Below, in pieces: positions 46,690-55,607 of a stretch of DNA of 64,000 nucleotides (the first letter of the stretch is position 1; every line of letters starts with the position of its first letter). Source of the stretch: Niallia nealsonii (GTDB lineage: Bacteria; Bacillota; Bacilli; Bacillales; Cytobacillaceae). A program made the position numbers and the translations under genes. Location of the stretch: positions 1 through 64,000 of the forward strand of contig NZ_PISE01000027.1 in assembly GCF_002835805.1 (NCBI RefSeq). The letters are read 5' to 3'. The notes under the pieces are model-generated. The model ran no database searches. It saw only the letters and a program-made list of their open reading frames with translations, and had not been told where the DNA came from.

Positions 46690-47496
46690 TTAGTGAGATA
46701 GTCTCATTCTATTTAATTTGCGCTGAAAAAAGCTTCTATTTAAAATAGAATGTTTTGGTTTTTTATTTTCTATTTCATCATGAAATGGAATTTCATGTCC
46801 ACATAATTTGCTTGCGATGCGTCGATACAACAGTCCGCTTTTTTGTGATGGGTCTAAAACGACGGGTATTCCTTTATGAACAGAATAAATGATTTGAGAA
46901 TCTGCGGGAAGAACTCCCAATAGATCAATATTTAATAAATTTAGTATTTCTTCTAAGCAATGTTTAGTTGTTTCTACTAAGTTCACCAAAAGCTGGACCT
47001 TTTTTTCTGGATAAGATTCTAGTATACCGATTACTCGGTCTGCATCTTGTAGAGCTGTCTTATCTGGCGTAGTAACAACGATTGCTTCATCACAAGCGTT
47101 AATCGCATGAATAAAGCCTTTTTCTATGCCAGCTGGCGAATCGATTAGAATAAAATCATAATAAGACCGCATTTCTTTTATTCGCTCTGCTAAAATATGC
47201 TCATCAATTTCAGATGAGTTTTTTGATTTACTCCCCGGAATAAAATGGAGATTTTTTGCTTCGCGGTGTCTTATAAGCACATGATGCAGAGAACAGCTTC
47301 CTTCTAAAAAGTCATTGATGTCTAAAATGATTCTGTTTGTAAGACCTAATGGAACATCTAAATTCCGCAAACCAAAATCCGCGTCGATTAAACATACTTT
47401 ATATCCTTTTAGAGCTAAAGCAAGTCCTAAGTTTGCAGTAACGGTTGTTTTGCCAACTCCGCCTTTTCCTGATAAGACGGCTATTGTTCTTGTCAT
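46690..47496 (-). CDS. Orphan MinD-like ATPase
   Basis: A 268-residue ParA/MinD-type ATPase. It starts TRTIAVLSGKGGVGKTTVTA with the deviant Walker A (signature Lys in GKGG). It contains VCLIDADFGLRNLDVPLGL, typical of MinD, and the Walker B FILIDSPAGIEKGFIHAINA. MinD dimerises on ATP and binds membranes by an amphipathic C-terminal helix; here the tail SFFQRKLNRMRLSH could play that part. No minC or divIVA is adjacent. Instead a 51-residue membrane protein gene ends exactly where this gene starts (TAAATG). So it is probably a second MinD paralogue with a different partner rather than the division MinD; alternatively a FlhG/MinD-like positioning protein. Its own GGAGG lies in the end of the upstream gene. 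Confidence 0.85.
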   Translation of the reverse strand: MTRTIAVLSGKGGVGKTTVTANLGLALALKGYKVCLIDADFGLRNLDVPLGLTNRIILDINDFLEGSCSLHHVLIRHREAKNLHFIPGSKSKNSSEIDEHILAERIKEMRSYYDFILIDSPAGIEKGFIHAINACDEAIVVTTPDKTALQDADRVIGILESYPEKKVQLLVNLVETTKHCLEEILNLLNIDLLGVLPADSQIIYSVHKGIPVVLDPSQKSGLLYRRIASKLCGHEIPFHDEIENKKPKHSILNRSFFQRKLNRMRLSH

Positions 47497-47652
47497 TTAA
47501 CTGCCTCCAGTTTTTTTATAATGATGATTGATTTCTAATGATTTAATTAATTTTTGCTGTAATTTTTTTTTATTATGTAGTCGGGTTCTATTTGCTAAAT
47601 AGTTTCTTGTACACCACCATATGAGCACAAGGAGGAGAACTAGCAGAATCAT
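47497..47652 (-). CDS. Small single-span membrane protein coupled to the MinD-like gene
   Basis: A 51-codon frame from ATG at 47652 to TAA at 47499-47497. It is preceded by AGGGGG at good spacing and directly abuts the MinD-like start. The product opens with a hydrophobic helix, MILLVLLLVLIWWCTRNYLA. A strongly basic tail of about 30 residues follows (Lys/Arg/His-rich, e.g. NKKKLQQKLIKSLEIN) and ends TGGS. Expected topology is an N-terminal membrane anchor with cytoplasmic tail. I know no family for it. Coupled translation suggests a membrane partner or adaptor for the MinD-like ATPase. Confidence 0.7.
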   Translation of the reverse strand: MILLVLLLVLIWWCTRNYLANRTRLHNKKKLQQKLIKSLEINHHYKKTGGS

Positions 47653-48131
47653 TTTCTTGCCCCCTATTTTAAATTATTGGCTTTTCCATCAGCTTCTTGG
47701 ATAAACATCTGGTTTATTCATGTGGTGTATATTTGGCATATGATAAGAGGATGATTTACATTATATGATAATACTACAATCCCCTTAAAGTAAATCGAAA
47801 AAAAGATAAAACAGAAAGTATATAGTTATTTACTAGTGATTTCTGGGATTAATTGGATATATATGCATCTTTGTTCTTATTCTCTTCTCTCCAATATACT
47901 CTAAAAAACTTAAAAAAAACTTAAAGATCATTTTATTTGCTGTTTTTATATAGATTGTTGCTATTCAGACTACTACGTTTTTCTTCCTCTATATTATATG
48001 TTAAAAAACAACAAATTTTGAGAAAACAATCTTTCTTTTTTAAGCGGTTATTTTGACTATATTGATTTTCCTCTTCTACCTATAAGATAATAGAAAATAC
48101 ATTAGGTAGTCGAAAAATGAAGGGGATATTA
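47653..48131. promoter_or_regulatory. Divergent control region with an 11-bp-period heptamer repeat
   Basis: Two exact ACTTAAA heptamers at 47908-47914 and 47919-47925 (period 11, spacer AAAA) are preceded by ACTCTAAA at 47898-47905. Direct heptamers of this period are the known style of OmpR/SARP-type winged-helix binding sites. The region serves both the small-protein/MinD operon and the kinase operon. The rest is AT-rich without further visible features. Confidence 0.4.
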
Positions 48132-51100
48132 ATGAAAAAACTGCTTGCGTTTGTACTTACTATTATTTTATTTGCCATTGTCGGATCCATTGCGCTTCAT
48201 GATTTTGAAAAGGAGACGGCATATCTTACAAAAGCTGTTAATGGAAGAATAGTAGTCAATGATTTTGATTTGCAAGATAATAATGTTATTGAGTTAAAGG
48301 GAGGGTGGGAGTTTTTTCGAGATAAGCTGTTATCCTCTAAAGATATAGCAGAAATTGATAATATCAAGTCTGAGTATGTACCTGTATCGCAGAACTGGAA
48401 AGACATTAGCGGCACAAATACAGGTTATGGAATAGGGACATATCGATTAATTATTCATGTAGAAAATCCATCTGGGATTTATGGACTGAAAATAAATTCT
48501 ATTCAGATGGCTCACAAAATGTATTTAAATGGCCAATTAATCGCACAACTAGGAAATCCCGGAGAAAAAAAAGACTTCATTTCAAAAAATATCTCATATG
48601 TTCACTATTTACAGCTGAAAAAAGGAGACAATGAGTTAATTATTCAGGTTGCGAATTTTATTCATCTGCCAACAGGCGGGATTAACAAACCAATTTTTTT
48701 AGGTAAGCAAGGAGCTATATCTGATTTAAGAGATCGTGATTTGATAATCGATTGCATGACAATTACTTCTTTTTTTATTATGGGATTCTTTTTTGGGGGG
48801 CTGTTTTTTCAGAGAAGAAAAGAGTTTTATCTGGTACATTTTGCGTTCGTTTGCTTATTTATTGGATTGTATCAGTTTGTGCATGGAGAAAAAGTTATTT
48901 ATTTTCTTTTTCCGACTATTTCATACCCGTCTGTATTGCGGCTACAATATCTATCCTTATGCGGAATTACAATTACCGTATATTCTTATTTGCTGACAGC
49001 ACATAAACAATATGCTTCGAAAAAATGGGTATATCTATTTATTGGATTAAGTGGATATATGTTGCTTTATGATCTTTTATTTGTAGAAAAAGTATCAGGG
49101 GTCTTTGTGTTTATGCATACAGTATTGGGAGCAATTTCTCTATTTTATGCTTGTTATATTTTTATTCAATCGACATTGTCAAAAGAAACAGAAGGCTATT
49201 ATTTATTGTTTGCTGCTATTTCTATAGCTGCGTATACAATGCTTGAGAATATAAATGCATATACAAATACATACATAGCTAATTGGGTTAATCTATTGCC
49301 GCTGGTTGCACTGATGATGTTTTCCCTTTTATTATCATTAAGGTTTATGCTTGCTTTCCGAAAAATTGAACACTTATCGACAGAACTAATAAAAACTGAT
49401 CAAGTGAAAAATGAATTTTTAGAAAGAACAACACATGAATTTCTTACGCCATTAACCGGTATCCGCCAAATTACAGAATCGATGCTCAAAAGCAAAGAAT
49501 TGTTAGAAGAGAATAATCTGCAAAAAATGGAATTAATTCGTTCTTTAAGTTTTCGTTTAACGATGCTTGTCCATGAGATTTCAGATTTTGTTAATTTAAA
49601 ACAAGGACTATTAAAAATGGAAAAAGTGATAGTTGACGTACATGCGACTATTACGATTGAGATTAGTATTTTTCAAATTATCGCACAGCAAAAAAAAGTT
49701 AAGATAGTGAATCAAGTTCCCGCAAATACTCCATTTATTATTGCGGATGAAAATCGTTTTCGGCAGATTGTCGGCAACCTTCTTGATAATGCTGTGAAAA
49801 ATACCCATGCTGGAGAAATTATTGTTTCTGCTGTGCAAAAGGGGAATTATGTAAATATTATAGTGAAAGATAATGGAGGTGGCATGGGTCAAAAAAAATT
49901 AGAGCAAGTAATGAATCTTCTTCATCATAATATGGAGTCAGATCATTTACATGGTCTTGGACTAAAAATTGTGAAACAACTATTAAATCTGCAAGATGGA
50001 AAAATTACAGTTGTTTCAAAAGAAGGAGAAGGGACAGTTGTTACTTTTTCTTTGCCTATGTCGATGCAGTCTAAAATTCCGTCATATAAGGCTAGAAAAA
50101 ATACAGAAAATGATAGAAACTTTTTTCAGATGGCTACACCATATTTTTCAAAAGTTAAGGCACCTTATACAGTATTACTTGTTGATGATAGTGATGCATT
50201 TTTAAAAATAATGGCCGACATCATTGAATCTATTCCTGCAAATGTGATTGCGGTAAAGGATGGGTGTGAGGCTCTTTCGATTATGAACAGAAACGCTCAG
50301 ATTGATTTAGTTGTAGTAGATTTAGTTATGCCGAAAATATCGGGCTATGAATTAAGCAAAAAAATCAGAGAAAATTACAGTTTAGTAGATTTGCCTATAT
50401 TGATGATGCTGGAGTCATCCTATCACACTGATAAAATCAATATTTTGCAAATGGGTGCAAATGATGTAATCAATAAACCATTTGATTATGCGGAATTTGA
50501 GGCGCGAGTTAAAAATTTATTAATGATGAAAGAGGCAGTGAATCAATCTATTGCAATGGAAGTAGCGTTTTTGCAGTCACAAATTAAGCCCCATTTTTTA
50601 TTTAATGTATTAAATACAATCAATGCACTTAGCTATACAGATATTGAACAATCGCGAGAAGTGACAGAAAATTTTGCAGAGTATTTAAGAAACAGCTTCG
50701 ATTTTCATAATACAAATACGCTGATTCCATTTGAAAAAGAAATGCAGCTTATAACATCTTATGTGGAAATTGAAAAAATGCGCTTTCGAGATCGCATTCA
50801 TATACAATATGATATAAAGGTAAAAGATTTTATGGTGCCGCCATTAATCGTTCAGCCGGTAATAGAAAATGCGATAAGACATGGCATTTCTAAAAAGGCA
50901 GCAGGCGGATTCCTCTTTTTTAGTGTAGAGCAGAAAAAGAAACAAATTATGATAACCATAGAAGATACAGGGGTAGGGATGTCGCCGGAAACGTTAGCTT
51001 CTATTTTTTCTTCCGCAGCAAGGGAAGGGCATGTTGGTTTGAAAAATATTAATAAAAGGTTAAAATACTATTACGGTACAGAATTGCAAATAACGAGTGA

Positions 51101-51149
51101 AGAAAATAGTGGAACAAAAGTAGTGTTAGAAATTACAGATTTGAAATAG
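48132..51149 (+). CDS. Hybrid sensor with two histidine-kinase modules and a receiver domain
   Basis: A protein of about 1005 residues. In order: an N-terminal membrane anchor; an extracellular jelly-roll (7TMR-DISMED2-like) domain at about 40-200 with LNGQLIAQLGNPGEKKDF; a seven-helix 7TMR-DISM block at about 210-405; a HisKA module with His in TTHEFLTPLTGI (about H435); and an HATPase with GNLLDNAVKNTHAG and NGGGMG. Next come a receiver with VLLVDDSDAFL, Asp in VVVDLVMP (about D730) and Lys in INKPF, a LytS-type kinase with His in QIKPHFLFNVLN (about H821), and a second ATPase with PVIENAIRHG. ATG at 48132 follows AAGGGG; ATG at 48117 is less likely. The signal is unknown, perhaps a carbohydrate. 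It is followed by its response regulator. Confidence 0.88.
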   Translation: MKKLLAFVLTIILFAIVGSIALHDFEKETAYLTKAVNGRIVVNDFDLQDNNVIELKGGWEFFRDKLLSSKDIAEIDNIKSEYVPVSQNWKDISGTNTGYGIGTYRLIIHVENPSGIYGLKINSIQMAHKMYLNGQLIAQLGNPGEKKDFISKNISYVHYLQLKKGDNELIIQVANFIHLPTGGINKPIFLGKQGAISDLRDRDLIIDCMTITSFFIMGFFFGGLFFQRRKEFYLVHFAFVCLFIGLYQFVHGEKVIYFLFPTISYPSVLRLQYLSLCGITITVYSYLLTAHKQYASKKWVYLFIGLSGYMLLYDLLFVEKVSGVFVFMHTVLGAISLFYACYIFIQSTLSKETEGYYLLFAAISIAAYTMLENINAYTNTYIANWVNLLPLVALMMFSLLLSLRFMLAFRKIEHLSTELIKTDQVKNEFLERTTHEFLTPLTGIRQITESMLKSKELLEENNLQKMELIRSLSFRLTMLVHEISDFVNLKQGLLKMEKVIVDVHATITIEISIFQIIAQQKKVKIVNQVPANTPFIIADENRFRQIVGNLLDNAVKNTHAGEIIVSAVQKGNYVNIIVKDNGGGMGQKKLEQVMNLLHHNMESDHLHGLGLKIVKQLLNLQDGKITVVSKEGEGTVVTFSLPMSMQSKIPSYKARKNTENDRNFFQMATPYFSKVKAPYTVLLVDDSDAFLKIMADIIESIPANVIAVKDGCEALSIMNRNAQIDLVVVDLVMPKISGYELSKKIRENYSLVDLPILMMLESSYHTDKINILQMGANDVINKPFDYAEFEARVKNLLMMKEAVNQSIAMEVAFLQSQIKPHFLFNVLNTINALSYTDIEQSREVTENFAEYLRNSFDFHNTNTLIPFEKEMQLITSYVEIEKMRFRDRIHIQYDIKVKDFMVPPLIVQPVIENAIRHGISKKAAGGFLFFSVEQKKKQIMITIEDTGVGMSPETLASIFSSAAREGHVGLKNINKRLKYYYGTELQITSEENSGTKVVLEITDLK

Positions 51150-51201
51150 GAAAAACAGAATAAATGCGTCATTTTTTTAGGCGGAAAAGTTGGTGAATAA
51201 G

Positions 51202-52314
51202 ATGAATATATATATTGTAGACGATGAGGCAAGTGCATTAGATGTTCTAGAAATAAAAATAAAAAAAATAGTCAAATTCACTTCTGTTCTGATAAAAAAA
51301 TTTACAAATCCTGTTGAAGTGTTAAATGAAATAAAAAAAGGGGCTGCTGTTGATGCTGTTTTTTTGGATATTGAGATGCCAGGATTAAATGGAATAGAAC
51401 TAGCAGAAGAAATTAAACAAGTAAACACAGAAATTGACATTATTTTTTTAACCGCATACAACGAATATGCGGTTAAAGCATTTGAATTATATGCACTAGA
51501 TTATTTGCTGAAGCCTGTTAAAGGTGAGCGGCTGCAAAAAACATTGGATCGAGTTATTGCAAAAAAAGTAATTGGAAGTAATATGGAACGAACCGAGATT
51601 TTCGTTAAATTTATGAGAAGGTTTGAAATTATTTATAAGGAAACAACTTCACTAAATTGGAAAACATATAAAGTGAAAGAATTATGTGCCTATTTTTTTA
51701 ATCAACAAGGGATATTTTTAGATAAAGAAAAAATAATTGATGATATTTGGCCTGACGTAAATTATGAGAAAGCGAAAGTGAATTTTTATACTTGCATTTC
51801 TTATTTACGGAAAATGTTTCGTGAAATCGGGATGCCAGAAATACTACAAAAAAATGGAAACGGATATATTATGAAATTAACCTTTTCATCCGATTTAGAA
51901 GAACTGTATACTCTGTTAGTAAAATTGAAAAAAAATCTAGAGTGTACGGAAGAAGAGTGTTATAAACTTGTGTCATTATATCCAGGAGATTATATGGAGG
52001 AAAATGATTATCTATGGATGCGCGACAGACAAAATCAAATAAGGGAAGAATATTTAGTCGTCCTCGAAAATCTAGCAGAAAAACAGGCAGAAGATAATAA
52101 AGAATTAGCGATTTTCTTATTAAATAAAGCAATTGAAATTAACCCGTTTAGAGAAAAATATTATCAATGTTTGCTGCAGCTATATACTTTATTAAAAAGA
52201 AAAACAGAAGGATTGAATATTTTTAAGCAGTTGGAATCTATTCTTCAAGAAGAATTCCATATTCCTCCATCTGTAGAAACGCTGGAACTAGTGAAGGTTT
52301 TACGGAGTTTATAA
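51202..52314 (+). CDS. Response regulator with SARP-like output (REC, winged helix, BTAD)
   Basis: A protein of about 370 residues. The N-terminal receiver starts MNIYIVDDEASALDVLEIKI, with phospho-acceptor Asp in VFLDIEMPGLNG (about D56), Thr in LTAYNEYA and Lys in LLKPVKGERL, the LytTR/AraC-type receiver pattern. An OmpR-like winged helix follows at about 135-235 (LCAYFFNQQGIFLDKEKIID, then KAKVNFYTCISYLRKMF). A C-terminal bacterial transcriptional activator domain spans 240-370 (LYPGDYMEENDYLWMRDRQN and tetratricopeptide-like helices to VETLELVKVLRSL). That is SARP architecture with an added receiver. It probably receives phosphate from the LytS-type half of the preceding kinase. The start is uncertain: ATG 51202, GTG 51193 or TTG 51190. 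Confidence 0.88.
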   Translation: MNIYIVDDEASALDVLEIKIKKIVKFTSVLIKKFTNPVEVLNEIKKGAAVDAVFLDIEMPGLNGIELAEEIKQVNTEIDIIFLTAYNEYAVKAFELYALDYLLKPVKGERLQKTLDRVIAKKVIGSNMERTEIFVKFMRRFEIIYKETTSLNWKTYKVKELCAYFFNQQGIFLDKEKIIDDIWPDVNYEKAKVNFYTCISYLRKMFREIGMPEILQKNGNGYIMKLTFSSDLEELYTLLVKLKKNLECTEEECYKLVSLYPGDYMEENDYLWMRDRQNQIREEYLVVLENLAEKQAEDNKELAIFLLNKAIEINPFREKYYQCLLQLYTLLKRKTEGLNIFKQLESILQEEFHIPPSVETLELVKVLRSL

Positions 52315-52363
52315 AAAAGAAGCAATGATGATTGGAGAATTAATCATCATTGCTTCTTTTTTT
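52315..52363. terminator. Terminator after the response regulator gene
   Basis: AAAGAAGCAATGATGATT and AATCATCATTGCTTCTTT form a perfect 18-bp stem with A-run before and T-run after. Confidence 0.95.
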
Positions 52364-52378
52364 GCCTTTAGCATATTT

Positions 52379-52524
52379 TACGGGCTTTTGACCCCCACTT
52401 TGAGATTAGGAGGGGAAATGAGAAATCTAGATAAGGAGGAACTTGTTCGTAAAAAAGCCTGATTAGTTTAACTGACAATCAGTGAGATGCGTGGAAAACC
52501 CTCACTGATTAAAGTTTCACTTTA
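52379..52524 (+). repeat. Hairpin repeat family, full copy B
   Basis: It starts ACGGGCTTTT (shared with copy A). The 3' part, 52450-52524, aligns with copy C along its whole length: GTTTAACTGACAATCAG, the variable stem GTGAG..CTCAC, then GATTAAAGTTTCACTTTA. The last bases supply the stop codon of the convergent oxidase gene. Confidence 0.7.
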
Positions 52525-53655
52525 TTTAGCAGATTCGTTATTTTCTATTATGCAATCATCTACGTTGTAATCAGAAAAATTTATATCAGGAGTATCCAAT
52601 AAATATTTAGCAAGCTGCTGTCCGATAAAAGGACCCATTGTTAATCCAGAAGCACCTAGTCCATTTGCGACAAGAAGTCCATCTTTTCCTTTGATCCTTC
52701 CAAAAACGGGAAGGAAGTCTGGGGTAAAAGGGCGAAATCCCACTTTTGTCTCTAAAAAAGTACTATCAATTAAGCCGGGGGCAAAGAGCAGTGCTTTGTC
52801 TATTATTTCCTTTATGCCTCCGACGGTTATTCGGTAATCGAAATTTGTGTTATTTTCATGAGTTGCCCCGATTACAATACGATTATCTTCTAGTGTAAGA
52901 ATATATTGATCGTGTGGAGGCATAATAACAGGCCACTTATGGCAATCAATATTTGGCAACTCAAGATGTACAATTTGTCCCTTTTGCTCTGTTATTTGAA
53001 AGGATATATTTAATGGCTGCAATATATGATTTGCCCAAGCTCCTCCTGCAACAATGACTTCATCTGCCAAGATATTTCCATTTTTTGTTTGAACACCAAT
53101 GATTTTGTGCTTATCTGTTAATAAGGTACAAGTTGCTTTCAAATAATGGGCACCTAGCTTTTTGCTTGCAGAAATAAGCGAATTTCTTAAAGCTTGGCCA
53201 TCTACTCTAGCAGCCCCGCTTACATGAACTCCCCCATATCCATCAGCAAGAAGGGGAAATAGTGCTTTTGCTTGTTCTGGACTAAGGATGGAAACATCAC
53301 CGATTTCAGGTGCTTCCACCTTTCTTTTTAATGTCCTTTCACACATTGCTTCTAGTTTTGCTAGATCAGAATGGAGGCTGATTGCGCCAACTTTTGCATA
53401 TCCTGTTGCTAATTCTTGATAGGACGCTAATTCATCTATTAATGCAGGATAATATTTCGCGCCATTTCGTGCTAATAAATACCACCTCTTATTTCTTCGC
53501 TGGGAAATCCATGGACAGATTATGCCGGCTGCAGCTGTGGTTGCTCGTCCAGAGTGCTCACTATCAATAATGGTGACAGAAGCTTTTCTTTTTGCCAATT
53601 CAAATGCAGTAGCAGCCCCTAATATTCCGCCGCCGACAACAATTACTTTTTTCAT
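52522..53655 (-). CDS. FAD-dependent D-amino-acid-oxidase-fold oxidoreductase (YurR-like)
   Basis: A 377-residue flavoprotein of the DAO superfamily. The dinucleotide-binding motif is at the very N-terminus (VIVVGGGILGAATAFELAKR). EHSGRATTAAAGIICPWISQ near residue 33-52 and the C-terminal LLVANGLGASGLTMGPFIGQ, which closes the FAD site, are typical. Members include glycine oxidase, D-amino acid dehydrogenase and YurR of B. subtilis; the substrate cannot be fixed here. The gene appears monocistronic; its 3' end touches the hairpin repeat. Confidence 0.85.
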   Translation of the reverse strand: MKKVIVVGGGILGAATAFELAKRKASVTIIDSEHSGRATTAAAGIICPWISQRRNKRWYLLARNGAKYYPALIDELASYQELATGYAKVGAISLHSDLAKLEAMCERTLKRKVEAPEIGDVSILSPEQAKALFPLLADGYGGVHVSGAARVDGQALRNSLISASKKLGAHYLKATCTLLTDKHKIIGVQTKNGNILADEVIVAGGAWANHILQPLNISFQITEQKGQIVHLELPNIDCHKWPVIMPPHDQYILTLEDNRIVIGATHENNTNFDYRITVGGIKEIIDKALLFAPGLIDSTFLETKVGFRPFTPDFLPVFGRIKGKDGLLVANGLGASGLTMGPFIGQQLAKYLLDTPDINFSDYNVDDCIIENNESAK

Positions 53656-53945
53656 TTGCTAAACATCCTAACATAATAAAATATAGTCTTTTGTTTCATA
53701 TGAAGATTTGAATATACAATTCAATTATTTATTATAGCGGAAATGGACAGCAATGTTGAATGATAGAAAGTTGTATTCTTGAAAGGAAGAATATATGAAT
53801 TATTAGTGAAATTATGCAGAAATATTTCATTTGAAACATAATTGTAATATTTCTATTACTTAAATGACAAAATGTGATGTTATACTTCTAATTATGACAA
53901 AAGCTGTTTTGGTCCTAAATATAAAGTCGAACAGCTACATAATAA
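53656..53945. other. Gene-free stretch upstream of the cwlO promoter
   Basis: AT-rich, no ORF with ribosome binding site. One TGTAAT-N5-TATTAC at about 53844 resembles half of a WalR site but the second hexamer does not fit. Confidence 0.4.
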
Positions 53946-53974
53946 TTGGTCTTTTGTAGAAGAAATGTTATAAT
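53946..53974 (+). promoter_or_regulatory. Promoter of cwlO
   Basis: TTGGTC (53946-53951), a 17-base spacer and consensus TATAAT (53969-53974). The resulting leader is about 110 bases. Confidence 0.6.
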
Positions 53975-54089
53975 TTATAAAGTCTTTTAAATTTTGGATA
54001 ATACATATATAACTACCTACTATCAAAATGTGAAACGTATATAGATTGCTAGATAAAAAGATACTGAGAGATGCAGGGGGAAAAATAAA

Positions 54090-55532
54090 ATGTTAAAAAA
54101 GAAATGGATCGCACTTAATACAACGCTAGTGATTGGTTTAGGGAGCAGTTTTGCAATACCCGCAATTAATGTTAATGCTTCTACATTGCAATCACAACAG
54201 TCGGATATCTCGCAACAACGTTCGGATTTACAATCACAAATATCAGATGCGGAAATTAAAATCGTAGAAGCAGAAGAAGAGTTAGCATCACTTACTCAAA
54301 AAATCAACAGAGTCGATGCTGCAGTAGAAGCGAATACAGCAGAAATTAAGGAAACAAAAGAAAAAATTGAAACGACAAAAAAAGAGATTGCTAAATTGGA
54401 AACAGAAATTAAAGAATTAAAAGATAGAATTGAAAAAAGAAATAATATTTTAAAAGAAAGAGCTCGTACTTTTCAAGAAAATGGCGGCAGTGTGGATTAT
54501 GTAGAAGTATTGCTTGGAGCGGCAACTTTTAAAGATTTTGTTGACCGTGTAGGAGCAGTTGCTACTATTATGGAAGCAGACCAAGATATTATTGCTGACA
54601 ATGAAAAAGATAAAAAAGATTTAGAAACAAAACAAGGCAAAGTAGAAGATAAACTTTCTGGCTTAAATGAGATGAAGCTTGACTTAGAAGAAATGCAAAA
54701 ACAAATTCTTGCACAAAAAGAACAAAATGAACAATCCAAAAAAGAATTAGAACAAAAGCAGCAAGCAAATAAGGCAGCAAAAGCTCAATTAGAGCAAGAG
54801 GACAGCACACTTGCATCAAAAGAAAGTGAAATTAAAGCAATGCTTGCAAAGAAAAAACAAGAGGAATTAGATGCTTTAGTTAAGTCAACAGTAGGAAGCA
54901 ATGTTTCAAGCGATTCAAGTACAGCTAATACAAGTACTTCAACAGATAACTCTAGCAAATCAAACACAAGTACAAATTCTGGATCAAGTGCAAATACAAG
55001 CTCAAATACAAGTGCAAATACAAGTGCAAAATCAAGCTCAAATACAAGTGCAAAATCAAGCTCAAATTCAAATGCAAGCAGCAATACAGCTTCTGAAAGC
55101 AAAAAAGATTCTTCAACAAAAATCAATACAAGCAATAACAGCGTTGGCGGCGGCAAGTCAACAGTAATTACTGCTGGCTACAAATATATCGGCAACTCTA
55201 CTTATAAATTTGGCGGCGGAAGAACAGCATCGGATATTGCAAATGGATTATTTGACTGCTCGGGATTTGTACATTGGGCATATGCACAAGCAGGATACAG
55301 TGTTGGTTCAAGTACAGATGCTTTAAAAAATCAAGGTACAAGAGTTTCTGCAAGCGATATTCAGCCAGGAGATTTAGTTTTCTTTGATACGTATAAAAAA
55401 GATGGACATGTTGGAATTTACGTAGGCGGCGGCAAATTCATCGGATCTCAAAGTTCTACAGGTGTTGCGATTGCGTCTATGACAAGCGGTTATTGGAAAG
55501 GTGTATTTAACGGCAGAGTAGTAAGATTCTAA
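54090..55532 (+). CDS. cwlO: D,L-endopeptidase CwlO (coiled coil plus NlpC/P60)
   Basis: A 480-residue secreted peptidoglycan hydrolase. The signal peptide ends at about residue 30 (VNAS). Two long coiled-coil stretches occupy residues 35-110 and 165-265 (heptads rich in Glu, Lys and Gln), as in CwlO, where they contact the FtsEX complex. A Ser/Asn/Thr linker at about 270-345 carries near-identical units (TSAKSSSN, ANTSANTSA). The C-terminal NlpC/P60 domain has catalytic Cys390 in LFDCSGFVHW and His440 in KDGHVGIYVGG. It cuts D-gamma-glutamyl-diaminopimelate bonds for cell elongation. Closest in plan to B. subtilis CwlO (473 residues). The leader promoter is at 53946, and a terminator follows. 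Confidence 0.92.
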   Translation: MLKKKWIALNTTLVIGLGSSFAIPAINVNASTLQSQQSDISQQRSDLQSQISDAEIKIVEAEEELASLTQKINRVDAAVEANTAEIKETKEKIETTKKEIAKLETEIKELKDRIEKRNNILKERARTFQENGGSVDYVEVLLGAATFKDFVDRVGAVATIMEADQDIIADNEKDKKDLETKQGKVEDKLSGLNEMKLDLEEMQKQILAQKEQNEQSKKELEQKQQANKAAKAQLEQEDSTLASKESEIKAMLAKKKQEELDALVKSTVGSNVSSDSSTANTSTSTDNSSKSNTSTNSGSSANTSSNTSANTSAKSSSNTSAKSSSNSNASSNTASESKKDSSTKINTSNNSVGGGKSTVITAGYKYIGNSTYKFGGGRTASDIANGLFDCSGFVHWAYAQAGYSVGSSTDALKNQGTRVSASDIQPGDLVFFDTYKKDGHVGIYVGGGKFIGSQSSTGVAIASMTSGYWKGVFNGRVVRF

Positions 55533-55551
55533 AGAATTCCTATTATAATAG

Positions 55552-55590
55552 AAGCATTGCCTAAAGTTAGTCAATTAGGTAATGCTTTTT
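55552..55590 (+). terminator. Terminator after cwlO
   Basis: AAGCATTGCCTAA pairs with TTAGGTAATGCTT (one G-U), followed by TTT. Confidence 0.85.
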
Positions 55591-55607
55591 ATTATGTTTA
55601 TTTTATC

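Noticed and set aside
53840-53860. WalR site upstream of cwlO
   Set aside because: TGTAAT-N5-TATTAC: the second hexamer is not TGTWAH, so the direct repeat needed for WalR is not present.
54901-55167. 88-residue Gln/Val-rich open frame
   Set aside because: It lies entirely inside the Ser/Asn linker of cwlO in another frame; its composition is the shadow of the repeat codons and it has no ribosome binding site.
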